64,000 nucleotides of DNA from VFMC01 sp040398525 (GCA_040398525.1 JBBATY010000001.1:235111-299110), one strand, 5' to 3'; positions 55,242-63,921 are shown, counted from the first letter of the stretch. A program made the numbers and translations. Notes: generated from the letters alone by a model not told the origin.

Positions 55242-57023
55242 TCAGGTGTTCGGCTGCGAGCGCTGCCAGGCGTCGGCCAGCGCCGCATAGCGTCCCTGCA
55301 GGGCGAGCAGCTCGTCGTGGGTGCCCAACTCGACGATGCGGGCATGGTCGACCACGGCGATCCGGTCGGCCCGGCGGACCGTCGAGAGCCGGTGCGCCAC
55401 CACGATCACCGTGCGCCCACCCATCAACGACTCGAGCGCGTGCTCGACGACAGCCTCGGTGCCCGGGTCGAGGTTGCTCGTCGCCTCGTCGAGCACCAGC
55501 ACGGCCGGGTCGACGAGCGCAGCCCGAGCCAGCGACACCAGTTGCCGCTCGCCGGCGCTCAGCCGCGACCCGCGCTCGCGCACCTCGGTGTGCAGGCCCT
55601 CGGGCAGCTCGGTGAACCGCTCGAGCACCCCGATCGACTCGAGCGCGGCGGCGATGTCGTCGTCGCTCGCGTCCGGCCTGGCGATGCGGATGTTGTCGAG
55701 CACCGTCCCGCCGAACAGGAAGCCCTCCTGAGGCACCACCACGATCCGCTCGCGCAGGGAACGCATCGAGGCCAGGCGCAGGTCGATCTCGCCGAAGGTG
55801 ACGTAGCCGTCGGTGGGGTCGTAGAGCCGGGCCAGCAGCTTGGCCAGCGTGCTCTTGCCGGCACCCGTCGGGCCCACCAGCGCCAGCCGCTCGCCGGGCG
55901 CGATCTTCAGCGACACCTCGGCCAACGCACGCCGCTCGGCCCCGTCGTAACGGAACGACAGGTGGTGCGCCTCGAGCACTCCCGTGGCCGGCAGGTCGAC
56001 GGGGCGCGGGTGCTCGGCCACGTCGGGCTCGGCGTCGATGATGCCGTAGAGCTTGTGCAGCGACGCGGCGGCCGACTGCACCGTGTTCCACAGCTGCGAG
56101 AGCTGCTGGATCGGGTCGAACAGGTTGCCGATCAGCAGCACGAACGCAGCGACGGTGCCGACGCTCACCACGTCGCGGTGCGCCAGCCACCCGCCGGCGC
56201 CGACCATCAGCGCCACGGCGAACACACCGACGAACTCGACGAAGCCGAAGTACCAGACGCTCACCTTCACCGCGTGCACGTGCGAGCGGTAGAGCGCCCG
56301 GTTGCTGCCGACGAAGCGGCGGGTCTGCTCGCCCTCGCGGTGGTAGGCCTGGATCACGCGCACGCCGGTGATCGATTCCTGCAGGTTCGACAGGTTCTGG
56401 CCCACCTTGTCGCGCACGTCGAGGTAGGCCTGCCGCGACTGTCGCTGGAACCGGATCGAGGCGACGATCACCACCGGCAGGATGAGCATCGCTGCGAGCA
56501 GCAGCTGCCAGCTGGTGGCGGCCATCACCACGATCGTCACGACCAGCAACAGGGCGGCGCTGACGAACTGCAGCAGGCCCCACTGGATCAGCTCGGCCAT
56601 GCTCTCGATGTCGGCGGTCATCCGCGCCACCAGCACGCCGGCCTTGTTGCGGTCGTAGAACGCCATCGACTGCGCCTGCAACCGGTCGAACACGCGCACG
56701 CGCAGGTCGCGCAGGAACCCCTCACCGGCGGTGTTGATCGCCAGGTACTGCTTGCGCGCAGCCACGTAGCTGATGCCCACCACGAGCACGTAGGCGGCCA
56801 CGCAGGCGTTCAGCACGGCGGCGTTGCGGTCGCCCAGGCCGTGGTCGGTGGCGACGAGCACCAGCAGCGGGCCGGCCACGGTGCACAGCGTCACCAGCGT
56901 CACGTAGGCCATCGCCTTCCAGATGGTGCGGCGGTAGGGAGCGGCGAACTCGAGCGAGCGGCGCATCACGTTGCGCGCCTGGTCGCGATCGATCGTCTCC
57001 TCGGTCACGGCCGACGCCCACAT
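55242..57023 (-). CDS. Heterodimeric ABC exporter subunit (canonical Walker B glutamate)
   Basis: A 593-aa half-transporter with six membrane helices and a nucleotide-binding domain. Walker A is G-P-T-G-A-G-K-S-T and Walker B L-V-L-D-E-A-T-S-N-L-D with catalytic Glu. The signature is degenerate, L-S-A-G-E instead of LSGGQ. Its ATG overlaps the upstream partner's stop by one base (TGATG). Together they form a BmrCD/TM287-288-like exporter. Confidence 0.92.
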   Translation of the reverse strand: MWASAVTEETIDRDQARNVMRRSLEFAAPYRRTIWKAMAYVTLVTLCTVAGPLLVLVATDHGLGDRNAAVLNACVAAYVLVVGISYVAARKQYLAINTAGEGFLRDLRVRVFDRLQAQSMAFYDRNKAGVLVARMTADIESMAELIQWGLLQFVSAALLLVVTIVVMAATSWQLLLAAMLILPVVIVASIRFQRQSRQAYLDVRDKVGQNLSNLQESITGVRVIQAYHREGEQTRRFVGSNRALYRSHVHAVKVSVWYFGFVEFVGVFAVALMVGAGGWLAHRDVVSVGTVAAFVLLIGNLFDPIQQLSQLWNTVQSAAASLHKLYGIIDAEPDVAEHPRPVDLPATGVLEAHHLSFRYDGAERRALAEVSLKIAPGERLALVGPTGAGKSTLAKLLARLYDPTDGYVTFGEIDLRLASMRSLRERIVVVPQEGFLFGGTVLDNIRIARPDASDDDIAAALESIGVLERFTELPEGLHTEVRERGSRLSAGERQLVSLARAALVDPAVLVLDEATSNLDPGTEAVVEHALESLMGGRTVIVVAHRLSTVRRADRIAVVDHARIVELGTHDELLALQGRYAALADAWQRSQPNT

Positions 57024-58792
57024 CAGCCGACCACCTCGGCGTCGTCGTCGGTGTCGGCCTCGAGCGCGGCGAGCACCTCGCAGTAGCGCGCGCTGGTGGC
57101 CAGCAGCTCGTCGTGCGTGCCCACTGCAGCCACCCGCCCACCGTCGAGCAGCACCACCCGGTCGGCGAGAGCGATCGTGCCGGCCCGGTGGGCGATCACG
57201 ATCGTCGTGCGGCCCTGCATCACGGTGGCCATCGCCTCGCGGATCTCGTGCTCCTTCGACGGGTCGACCGCACTGGTGGCGTCGTCGAGCACCAGCACCC
57301 GCGGGTCGGCCAGGATCGCCCGGGCGATGGCGATGCGTTGGCGCTGGCCGCCGCTGAGCGAGAACCCCCGCTCGCCGATGGGCGTGGCGTAGCCCTCGGG
57401 CAGACGCTCGATGAACTCGTGCGCACCTGCCAGCCGCGCGGCGCGCTCGACGTCGGCGAGTGGTGCGTCGGGCCGGGCGAAGGCGATGTTGCCGAGCACC
57501 GTGTCGTTGAACAGGAACGTGTCCTCGAACACGATGCCCACCGAGCGGCGCAGGTCGGCCAACGACAGGTCGCGGACATCCACGCCGTCGAGCTCGACCC
57601 GGCCCTGCTGCACGTCGTAGAAGCGGGTGAGCAACCGGGCGACGGTCGACTTGCCGCTCGCCGTCTCGCCCACCAGCGCCACCGACGTGCCGGGGGCGAT
57701 GTCGAGGTCGAAGCCCTGCAGCACCGGCGCGGCCGGGTCATACCCGAACACGACGTCGCGGAAGCGCACCCCGCCCACCGCGCCTGCGGTCGGCAGCGGC
57801 AGCGGCCGTTCAGGATCGGCCACCTCGGGCACCGCCGACAGCACCTCGTCGACGCGCAGCAACGCGGCGGCCGCACGCTGGGCGAAGGCGACGGTCATGC
57901 CCAGGTTGCGCAGCGGGTACACCAGCAACGCGATGTACTGCATGAACTCGAGCATCTCGCCGTAGGTCATCTCGCCGTCGAGCACACGATGGCCGCCGAT
58001 GCCGAGCACGGCGATCAGGCCGAGGTTGGGCAGCAGGTCGAGCGCCGGCAGGAAGGCGCTGCGCACCCGGGCCGCCCCCATCGACTCGCGCTGGATGTCG
58101 TCGGCTTCGACGCGCAGCTTGGCAGCCTGCACGGGCTCGGCGCCGAAGCCCTTCACCACGCGCACTCCGGCCACGCTCTCCTCCACCACCGTGGCGAGCT
58201 GTGCCTGTTCAGCCTGCACGGCCAGGACGGCAGGGTGGATGGTGCGCGAGAAGCGCTGGGCGAGCAGGTTGACGAGTGGCAGCGGCGCCAGCGCGACCAG
58301 GGCGAGCAGCGGCTGCGAGGTGAGCAGCACGATGATCACGGCGATCACCATCGCCAGCTGCGACGTGGTGATCGGGATCATCACCACGAAGCCCTGGATC
58401 TGCAATAGATCGCTCGACGCGCGGCTCATCAGCTGCCCGGTCTGGGTGCGGTCGTGGTAGCCGACGTGCAGGCGCATCACGTGGGCGAAGATCCGCTCGC
58501 GCAGCAGGGTCTCGGTGAGCCGGCTCTCGCGGAAGGCGACCAGTCGCCGCCAGCCGGCGAAGATGCCGGCGATCACGGCAGCCACCGCGATCATCCCCGC
58601 CCAGAACGCGAGCGACTCGCGTCCGATCACCCCACGGTCGATGGCCACCCGGGTGAGGCGCGGCACGGCCACCTTGCCGGCGCTCCAGGCGAGCCCCACA
58701 GCCACCCCGACGATCAGGCCGCGGCGTTGTTCACGCAGCACCGACCACAACAGCCGCCAGCCCGAGCGGGTGGTGGCAGCGGTCTCGGGCAC
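57023..58792 (-). CDS. Heterodimeric ABC exporter subunit (Walker B Glu replaced by Asp)
   Basis: A 589-aa half-transporter. Walker A is G-E-T-A-S-G-K-S-T and the signature a canonical L-S-G-G-Q. Walker B reads V-L-V-L-D-D, with Asp in place of the catalytic Glu. Combined with the partner's degenerate signature, both defects fall in the same composite ATP site, leaving one full catalytic site, the usual asymmetry of heterodimeric exporters. Leaderless: TAGAGT (58801-58806) 8 nt before the GTG. Confidence 0.92.
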   Translation of the reverse strand: MPETAATTRSGWRLLWSVLREQRRGLIVGVAVGLAWSAGKVAVPRLTRVAIDRGVIGRESLAFWAGMIAVAAVIAGIFAGWRRLVAFRESRLTETLLRERIFAHVMRLHVGYHDRTQTGQLMSRASSDLLQIQGFVVMIPITTSQLAMVIAVIIVLLTSQPLLALVALAPLPLVNLLAQRFSRTIHPAVLAVQAEQAQLATVVEESVAGVRVVKGFGAEPVQAAKLRVEADDIQRESMGAARVRSAFLPALDLLPNLGLIAVLGIGGHRVLDGEMTYGEMLEFMQYIALLVYPLRNLGMTVAFAQRAAAALLRVDEVLSAVPEVADPERPLPLPTAGAVGGVRFRDVVFGYDPAAPVLQGFDLDIAPGTSVALVGETASGKSTVARLLTRFYDVQQGRVELDGVDVRDLSLADLRRSVGIVFEDTFLFNDTVLGNIAFARPDAPLADVERAARLAGAHEFIERLPEGYATPIGERGFSLSGGQRQRIAIARAILADPRVLVLDDATSAVDPSKEHEIREAMATVMQGRTTIVIAHRAGTIALADRVVLLDGGRVAAVGTHDELLATSARYCEVLAALEADTDDDAEVVG

Positions 58793-58893
58793 GTCGGTGA
58801 ACTCTAGGCAGCGTCCCGGTGAACACCCGGGTCCGGAGCCACGCCGCGAGGCATCTGCGCCACAGCACCCGCCCGCCGGTCTAGCGTTGGGCC

Positions 58894-60291
58894 ATGACGG
58901 CGCTCGACGACGCTCCCGGCACCAGCCAGTTCCTCTCCGGTCTGTTCGCCCCCGTGCACGACGAGCTCGACGTGCACGACCTGCCGGTCACCGGCACCAT
59001 CCCGCCGCAGCTGCGCGGTGTGTACATGCGCAACGGGGCCAACCCGCAGTTCGCCCCGCTCGGGCGCTACCACTGGTTCGACGGCGACGGCATGGTGCAC
59101 GCGGTCTACCTCGACGGCGGTCGGGCCCGCTACAAGAACCGCTGGGTCGAGACCCCGGCGCTGCGCCACGAGCGCGCTGCCGGCCACTCGCTGTTCGGCG
59201 GCCTGCTCAACATCCAGTTCCCACCCGCCGAGCTGTTGGCCGAGTGCGGCGTGCTGAAGAACGCGGCCAACACGAACATCATCCGCCACGCCGGCAAGTT
59301 CCTGGGGCTGTGGGAGGGCGGCTGGCCGTGCGAGATCACCCGCGAGCTCGACACCGTCGGCCTGCACGACTACGACGGACGCCTGGCCGGGGCGATGACC
59401 GCTCACCCGAAGTGGTGCCCGGAGACGGGCGAGCTGATGTTCTTCGGCTACGACCCGTTCGGCGGCCCGCCGCACCTGCGCTACCACGTCGCCGATCGCC
59501 ACGGCGGGCTCGTGCACTCGACGGTCGTCGAACTGCCCCGCGCGGTGATGATGCACGACTTCCTCACCACCCGCCACCACTCGCTGGTGTTCGACCTGCC
59601 GGCCACGTTCGACATGACCGGTGAGGGCATGTGGCAGCCCCGGCACGGGGCACGCATCGGGGTGCTGCCCCGCCACGGCGACGGTGCCGACATCCGCTGG
59701 TTCGAGATCGATCCGTGCTTCGTCTTCCACTTCCTGAACGCCTGGGAGGACGAGGGCACGATCGTCGCCTACGGCGGACGGATGCCGGGCATCGACCTCG
59801 ACTTCGAGGCACGCAGCAGCGACGAGGCCGGCCCGAGCTCCCAGCCCGGTGCGGGGATGGCCAAGTGGACCATCGACCTCGTCGCCGGCACCTGCCGCGA
59901 GGAGCTGATCGACGACCATCCGCAAGCCTTCCCCCGCCTGCACGACGACCTGCTCGGCCTGCGCCACCGCTACGGCTACGCAGCCACCACCACCGACGGC
60001 ACCGATGCGCTCCACTCCGACGCGCTGATCCGCTTCGACCTCGACACGGAGACCACGCTGGTGGTGCCGTTCGGTGCCGGCACGGTGCTCGGCGAGCCGG
60101 TATTCGCCCCGGATCCCGACGGATCGTGGGAGACCGACGGCTGGATCATGGTCTACGCCACCGACCGGGCCACCGAGCGCACCGACCTGTGCATCCTCGA
60201 TGCTCGCGACCTGAGCGCCGGCCCCGTGGCGCGCATCCACCTGCCCAGGCGCGTGCCGGCCGGGTTCCACGGCAACTGGATGGCCGACTGA
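58894..60291 (+). CDS. Carotenoid oxygenase (RPE65/CCD family)
   Basis: A 465-aa seven-bladed propeller dioxygenase. The four iron-binding histidines are identifiable: H171 (T-A-H-P-K-W), H221 (M-M-H-D-F), H279 (V-F-H-F-L-N) and H459 (F-H-G-N-W). It cleaves carotenoids, apocarotenoids or lignostilbene-type compounds; the substrate is open. Leaderless: TAGCGT (58882-58887) ends 6 nt before the ATG. Convergent with the ArsC-like gene. Confidence 0.92.
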   Translation: MTALDDAPGTSQFLSGLFAPVHDELDVHDLPVTGTIPPQLRGVYMRNGANPQFAPLGRYHWFDGDGMVHAVYLDGGRARYKNRWVETPALRHERAAGHSLFGGLLNIQFPPAELLAECGVLKNAANTNIIRHAGKFLGLWEGGWPCEITRELDTVGLHDYDGRLAGAMTAHPKWCPETGELMFFGYDPFGGPPHLRYHVADRHGGLVHSTVVELPRAVMMHDFLTTRHHSLVFDLPATFDMTGEGMWQPRHGARIGVLPRHGDGADIRWFEIDPCFVFHFLNAWEDEGTIVAYGGRMPGIDLDFEARSSDEAGPSSQPGAGMAKWTIDLVAGTCREELIDDHPQAFPRLHDDLLGLRHRYGYAATTTDGTDALHSDALIRFDLDTETTLVVPFGAGTVLGEPVFAPDPDGSWETDGWIMVYATDRATERTDLCILDARDLSAGPVARIHLPRRVPAGFHGNWMAD

Positions 60292-60305
60292 GCGAGCGCG
60301 CTCAG
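60288..60305. terminator. Bidirectional hairpin containing both stop codons
   Basis: CTGAGCG-AGCG-CGCTCAG, a perfect 7-bp stem. The left arm contains the TGA of the carotenoid oxygenase, the right arm the stop of the ArsC-like gene, so the genes end 10 bp apart and share one hairpin. Confidence 0.5.
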
Positions 60306-60664
60306 CTGAGCAGGTCGCGCACGCGCTCTTTGGGGCGGCCGACGATCGCCTTCTTCGCCGTCACCACCACGGGGCGCTGCAGCAGCTGCTTGTGCTTCAC
60401 GAGCAGGGCCACCACCTGCTCTGGGGTGGCCGCATCGGCATCGGTCAGGCCGAGCTTGGTCCACAGGCTGTCGCGCCGCACCAGGTCGGTCACCGGGTCC
60501 TCGAGCTTGGCGATGATGCCGCGCAGCGTGTCCGCATCCGGCGGGGTCTTCAGGTAGAGCACGATCTCGGCCTCGACGCCGAGCTCTTCGGCAATGCGCA
60601 CGGCATTGCTCGACGAGTTTCAATTCGGGTTGTGGTAGATCGTCACGCCGGGGTGCTTCGCCAT
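60302..60664 (-). CDS. Probable selenocysteine-containing ArsC family protein (in-frame TGA at codon 15)
   Basis: Reading through the TGA at 60622-60620 gives 120 residues, full length for the ArsC/Spx thioredoxin-fold family. The family's Y-H-N-P-x-C-x-x-S appears as Y10-H-N-P-N-U15-N-S-S, so TGA replaces the catalytic cysteine. The rest is intact: K-L-G-L-T, L-L-Q-R-P-V-V-V and A-I-V-G-R-P-K-E with the conserved Arg-Pro. The Arg after the family Ser is absent. TACGAT (60671-60676) ends 6 nt before the ATG. A perfect 7-bp SECIS-like hairpin follows the TGA. Likely an arsenate-reductase-like or other redox enzyme. Standard calling would start at a GTG at 60601 and lose the active site. Confidence 0.85.
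60591..60609 (-). promoter_or_regulatory. Candidate bacterial SECIS element of the ArsC-like gene
   Basis: In the mRNA: GCAAUGC-CGUGC-GCAUUGC, a perfect 7-bp stem with a 5-nt loop beginning 18 nt after the UGA. The loop has G in second position and a GU dinucleotide, as in known SelB-binding loops, and matches the DUF411 loop CGUGU except at the last base. Confidence 0.7.
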
Positions 60665-60670
60665 GGCCGC

Positions 60671-60676
60671 ATCGTA
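60671..60676 (-). promoter_or_regulatory. -10 box of the ArsC-like selenoprotein gene
   Basis: TACGAT ends 6 nt before the ATG at 60664. It shows that transcription and translation start upstream of the TGA, not at the internal GTG (60601). Confidence 0.65.
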
Positions 60677-60682
60677 GGCAGC

Positions 60683-60698
60683 GACGGCTCGTGCCGTC
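60683..60698 (-). terminator. Hairpin after the thioesterase gene
   Basis: GACGGC-TCGT-GCCGTC, a 6-bp stem in the 67-bp spacer between the thioesterase gene and the ArsC-like gene. A weak terminator candidate. Confidence 0.3.
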
Positions 60699-60731
60699 AT
60701 CCCGACGCTCGCCGCTCCGGTTCCGACAGCG

Positions 60732-61541
60732 TCAGCGGGTGTCGACGAACAGGCTCTGGCAGCTGCGACCCAGACGGCCTGCCTCGTCGAACAACGCCGA
60801 CTCGGCGAGGCCGGCGCCGGCTGCGCCGTACCACGAGGTGGTGCGCATCCCCACCCACTCGCCCACCGGCGGGCGCAGCAGGTGCACGGTGAGGTCGGGG
60901 TTGATGTACACGTAGTGCTCGTAGGGCAGCGAGCCCGACACCCCGTTGCCGAAGTCGGCAGCTGCAGCCACACGCTGCAGGCCCGTCGGCACCTCGGTCT
61001 CGACCACCGGATGGCGGAGGCGGACCCACACCGCCACCGGGCCGGGCTCGGCCCACGAGCCCGCCACGAAGCGATGGTCGCAGCCGTGCGAGTGGAAGGC
61101 CACCAGCTCGCTCGCCGCCCACGACGGTCGCTCCAGACGGCCGCCGCTCGGGCCAGCGGGCATCTCGTCGCGGCCGAGGTTGGCACCCGCGACGAGGGGA
61201 ACCTCGGCGGCCCGAATCCGCAGGGCGCGCACCCGGGCCACCTCGACGCCATCGGCAGTGAGCACACTCGCCACGAGCGACACCTTGCGGCCGGGTCGCT
61301 CCACGTCGGTGGTGAGGTGCATCGGGGTGAGCACCGGCACCGGCCGGGTGAGCTCGATCGTCAATCGGGCCACCTGCCAGGGACTGTCCTGCGCATCGCC
61401 GGCCCCCTCGACGGCCCGGGCGAGCAGCGCCGACACCGGGCCGCCGTGGCAGTGGCGCGGGTCCCACGGGCCCCGGCTCAGCTCGGTGGCGACGACCTGC
61501 TCACCGTCGATCTCGAACAGGGCACGGGCTGGCTCGGTCAC
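60732..61541 (-). CDS. Acyl-CoA thioesterase-like protein (double hotdog)
   Basis: A 269-aa protein of the actinobacterial thioesterase family. W-D-P-R-H-C-H-G-G-P-V-S-A-L-L matches the first hotdog helix region and R-P-V-P-V-L-T-P follows. The second half (H-P-V-V-E-T-E-V-P-T-G; N-P-D-L-T-V-H-L-L-R-P) is the second hotdog. It probably hydrolyses acyl-CoAs. GTG start with TACCCT (61548-61553) 6 nt upstream. Confidence 0.85.
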   Translation of the reverse strand: MTEPARALFEIDGEQVVATELSRGPWDPRHCHGGPVSALLARAVEGAGDAQDSPWQVARLTIELTRPVPVLTPMHLTTDVERPGRKVSLVASVLTADGVEVARVRALRIRAAEVPLVAGANLGRDEMPAGPSGGRLERPSWAASELVAFHSHGCDHRFVAGSWAEPGPVAVWVRLRHPVVETEVPTGLQRVAAAADFGNGVSGSLPYEHYVYINPDLTVHLLRPPVGEWVGMRTTSWYGAAGAGLAESALFDEAGRLGRSCQSLFVDTR

Positions 61542-61666
61542 GGCACGAGGGTAGCCAGGTCACGCTCCCCGCTCCGTGCGACACCCCTTCCCTAGGGTCG
61601 GCCCCACTTCCCCTGGTACCCCTGCCGCCCGGTTCGCCGGCCGCGGCCCCTGTCCAGGAGGACGTC

Positions 61667-62116
61667 ATGCCCACGCCGAGCCGGCTCAGCACCCATCCCA
61701 CACCCCGCGCCGGGGTCGACCCCATCCTCACTGCCGAGGCGGCACTCGCGGTCATCGACATCGCCCGCTCGCAGCCCGAGCGCGCCGAGCACCTGTGCAT
61801 CCTGCTCGACGACGAGCGGCGCGGGCACGCCATCGTCTCGGTGGTCGACCCGCCCGACAACGACTCCGTGCTCGCCGTGGTCGACACCGTCGGCGGCGCG
61901 TGCAGCCTGGCGGGCTTCGCCGGAGGCGACCCGGCGTCCATCATCGTGGCCACCATCCGCCCCGACGGCGGTGCTTCCGACTGCGACATCGCGCGCTGGG
62001 AGCTGGCCGAGATCACGGCCGCCGTGCACGGTGTGGTGCTGCTCGAGTGGTTCGTGATCGGCCCCGATGGTGTCGAGTGCCCACGCGAGCTCGCCGGGCG
62101 ACCGGCCCGCTGGTGA
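61667..62116 (+). CDS. Hypothetical protein, faint RadC/JAB-like pattern
   Basis: A 149-aa protein ending in C-P-R-E-L-A-G-R-P-A-R-W. The middle (I-I-V-A-T-I-R-P-D-G-G, then D at +6, and L-L-E-W-F-V-I-G) has the spacing of a RadC-like JAB domain, but the H-x-H metal motif is absent, so it is not a metalloprotease of that type. CAGGAGG gives a strong Shine-Dalgarno. Function unknown. Confidence 0.65.
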   Translation: MPTPSRLSTHPTPRAGVDPILTAEAALAVIDIARSQPERAEHLCILLDDERRGHAIVSVVDPPDNDSVLAVVDTVGGACSLAGFAGGDPASIIVATIRPDGGASDCDIARWELAEITAAVHGVVLLEWFVIGPDGVECPRELAGRPARW

Positions 62117-62124
62117 GGGCCGGC

Positions 62125-62403
62125 TCAGCCGCTGCCGTTGCGACGTGCCGCAGGCGTCAGGCGCAGGCCCGCCTCGCGCAGCCGGCGCACCAGTTCGCGG
62201 CTGGTCGTGGGCACGGCCCCGGCGGCGACCATCTCGTCGTAGTAGTCCGCCGGCGTGTCGTAGTGGTCGCCATGGAACGCTCGCCGGGGCAGGCCCACGG
62301 CCTGGGCGAAGGCATGCAGCTCGTCCAAGCTGGTGTCACTCACCAGGTGCGACCACAACCGGTCGTGATGCCGCCACCGCGGCTCGTCGATGAGCACCGC
62401 CAC
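62125..62403 (-). CDS. DUF4031 domain protein
   Basis: A 92-aa protein matching DUF4031 closely (W-S-H-L-V-S-D, D-E-L-H-A-F-A, H-Y-D-T-P, S-R-E-L-V-R-R-L). Function unknown. GTG at 62403 gives the family start M-A-V-x-I-D; a second GTG at 62397 has better Shine-Dalgarno spacing (GAGGAG), so the start is ambiguous by two codons. Convergent with the 149-aa gene. Confidence 0.82.
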   Translation of the reverse strand: MAVLIDEPRWRHHDRLWSHLVSDTSLDELHAFAQAVGLPRRAFHGDHYDTPADYYDEMVAAGAVPTTSRELVRRLREAGLRLTPAARRNGSG

Positions 62404-62449
62404 CTCCTCATCGTCGCAGCCCGGCCGGGCCTCCGCCAGCTCACGGCCC

Positions 62450-62455
62450 TACGCT
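62450..62455 (+). promoter_or_regulatory. -10 box of the HD-domain gene
   Basis: TACGCT ends 6 nt before the GTG at 62462. It decides this start over an in-frame ATG about 72 bp upstream. Confidence 0.6.
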
Positions 62456-62461
62456 GGCGGG

Positions 62462-63154
62462 GTGACCGCACCCGAGGTCGAGCTCCGCCGCACGTGGCGC
62501 CGCGTCGTCGCCGAGCACAGCACCGCCCCGTTCGACGAGGTGTTCGAGCGGCTGATGGCCCGCCACCGCGAGCCCCACCGCCGCTACCACACGGCCACCC
62601 ACGTGATGTGGGTGGTGCGCCACGTCGACCGGCTGCTCGCCGAGGTCGACCCCGACGGGCGCTGCGACGCAGGTGCCATGCGCGCCGCCGCGCTGTTCCA
62701 CGATGCCGTCTACGACCCGCGGTCGGCCACCAACGAGCACGACAGCGCCGTCTGGGCGGCCGAGGTGCTCGACGCAGCCGGGTGGCCGGCAGCGCGTGTC
62801 CGCCGCGTGGTCGAGCTCATCGAGGCCACGGCCCACCTGGGGCCGTCGGCACCAGGGCCCGGCGATGTCGACGCCAATGTCGTCTCGGCCGAGGCCCTCG
62901 AAACCGCCGTGCTGCTCGATGCCGACCTGGCCATCCTCGGCGCCGACCCCAACGACTACCGCGCCTACGTGGCCGGTGTCCGCGCCGAGTACGCCCACGT
63001 CGACGACACAGGGTGGCGCACCGGGCGGTCGGCAGTGCTGCACAGCCTGCTCGAGCACGACCCGCTGTTCCGCACCACGCCCATGCGCGCCGAACGCGAA
63101 CGCCGCGCCCGCGCCAACCTCACGGCCGAGCTGGCCGGCCTACGCACCAGCTGA
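62462..63154 (+). CDS. HD-domain predicted phosphohydrolase
   Basis: A 230-aa protein of the COG4339-type HD family. Y-H-T-x-T-H-V (first His region), A-A-L-F-H-D-A-V-Y-D (HD dyad) and the late L-L-D-A-D-L-A-I-L-G (Asp ligand) form the metal site. Relatives are predicted metal-dependent phosphohydrolases, possibly nucleotidases. The metal site is intact, so it should be active. Confidence 0.87.
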   Translation: MTAPEVELRRTWRRVVAEHSTAPFDEVFERLMARHREPHRRYHTATHVMWVVRHVDRLLAEVDPDGRCDAGAMRAAALFHDAVYDPRSATNEHDSAVWAAEVLDAAGWPAARVRRVVELIEATAHLGPSAPGPGDVDANVVSAEALETAVLLDADLAILGADPNDYRAYVAGVRAEYAHVDDTGWRTGRSAVLHSLLEHDPLFRTTPMRAERERRARANLTAELAGLRTS

Positions 63155-63173
63155 GCGCTCGACCCGACGCAGA

Positions 63174-63395
63174 TCAGTGGTGACAGCCGCAGGCCGACCC
63201 GCAGCCACCGCCGCCCTGCGGAGCAGGGGCCGACGCTGCGCCGGCGGCACCGCCGACACTGGCGAACACCGACAGCAGACGCACCGAGTCGACGTGGCCC
63301 TCGGGGCACGGTGCCGGCTCGTTCGACTCACTCATCGAACGGCGAAGTTCGAACGACTGGTCACACGTGCGGCAGCGGTACTCATAGAGCGGCAT
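63174..63395 (-). CDS. FmdB-family zinc ribbon protein
   Basis: A 73-aa protein. It starts M-P-L-Y-E-Y-R-C8-R-T-C11 and has a later C-P-E-G-H, the FmdB/CxxC regulatory zinc-ribbon pattern. The C-terminus is Gly/Cys/His-rich (G-G-C-G-S-A-C-G-C-H-H), perhaps an extra metal site. Its ATG lies inside the end of the upstream membrane protein gene (14-bp overlap), yet a TACACT box (63404-63409) 8 nt upstream gives it its own leaderless promoter. Confidence 0.85.
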   Translation of the reverse strand: MPLYEYRCRTCDQSFELRRSMSESNEPAPCPEGHVDSVRLLSVFASVGGAAGAASAPAPQGGGGCGSACGCHH

Positions 63396-63921
63396 CGCTC
63401 GCCAGTGTACGCCCGGCCCGCCGAGCCGACCACGTCACCGTGGACGCCACCAGCAACGCGACCATCACCAAACGAGCCGCCGCCATGACCATCCCGAGCC
63501 TGTTGTCGACAAGGTCGCCGCCAGAGCCGAACAAGACCGGCGGAAACCCGACCAACGACACGATCGAGACAGCCACAGCACTGCCGAGACCGAGGCTCCT
63601 GAATCCACGGAACAGCGCAACACTGCTGGCCAAAGGCATGTACACGATGCCGAGTGCCACCGTCACAACAGTGGTGCGACGGGTTTCCCCAGAGTCAGAG
63701 GCAACGAAGCCGAACAGCATCGCCATCGCGATCGTCGACCCGATCGACGCAAGTCGCTCCACACTGCCGCTTCCGACGACGAGCAGATTCATCGACTCGA
63801 CCACCATCGGCACGCGGTACTGAGCCACCCCCAGCACCACGAGCAGAGGCACCGCTGCCGCGACGACTCCAGAGACAAGGACCGCTCCGCAACTCACCAC
63901 CAAATGTCGCTGAAGCCCCAT
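63382..63921 (-). CDS. Hypothetical multi-span membrane protein
   Basis: A 179-aa protein with about five hydrophobic segments (near 10-32, 55-75, 84-106, 113-133, 145-165) and short charged loops. No family recognised. Codon use is somewhat less GC3-biased than the neighbours. The ATG is preceded by a G-rich Shine-Dalgarno (GGGGGGAG). A TATGCT box (63963-63968, minus strand) is the likely promoter. Confidence 0.65.
   Translation of the reverse strand: MGLQRHLVVSCGAVLVSGVVAAAVPLLVVLGVAQYRVPMVVESMNLLVVGSGSVERLASIGSTIAMAMLFGFVASDSGETRRTTVVTVALGIVYMPLASSVALFRGFRSLGLGSAVAVSIVSLVGFPPVLFGSGGDLVDNRLGMVMAAARLVMVALLVASTVTWSARRAGRTLASDAAL

Noticed and set aside
60302..60601. A short ArsC-like gene starting at GTG 60601
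   Set aside because: It would lack the first beta-strand and the active site, and has no ribosome binding site. The -10 box points to the ATG at 60664.
61667..62116. RadC-type JAB metalloprotease
   Set aside because: The H-x-H...D zinc motif is missing, so only a loose pattern resemblance is reported.
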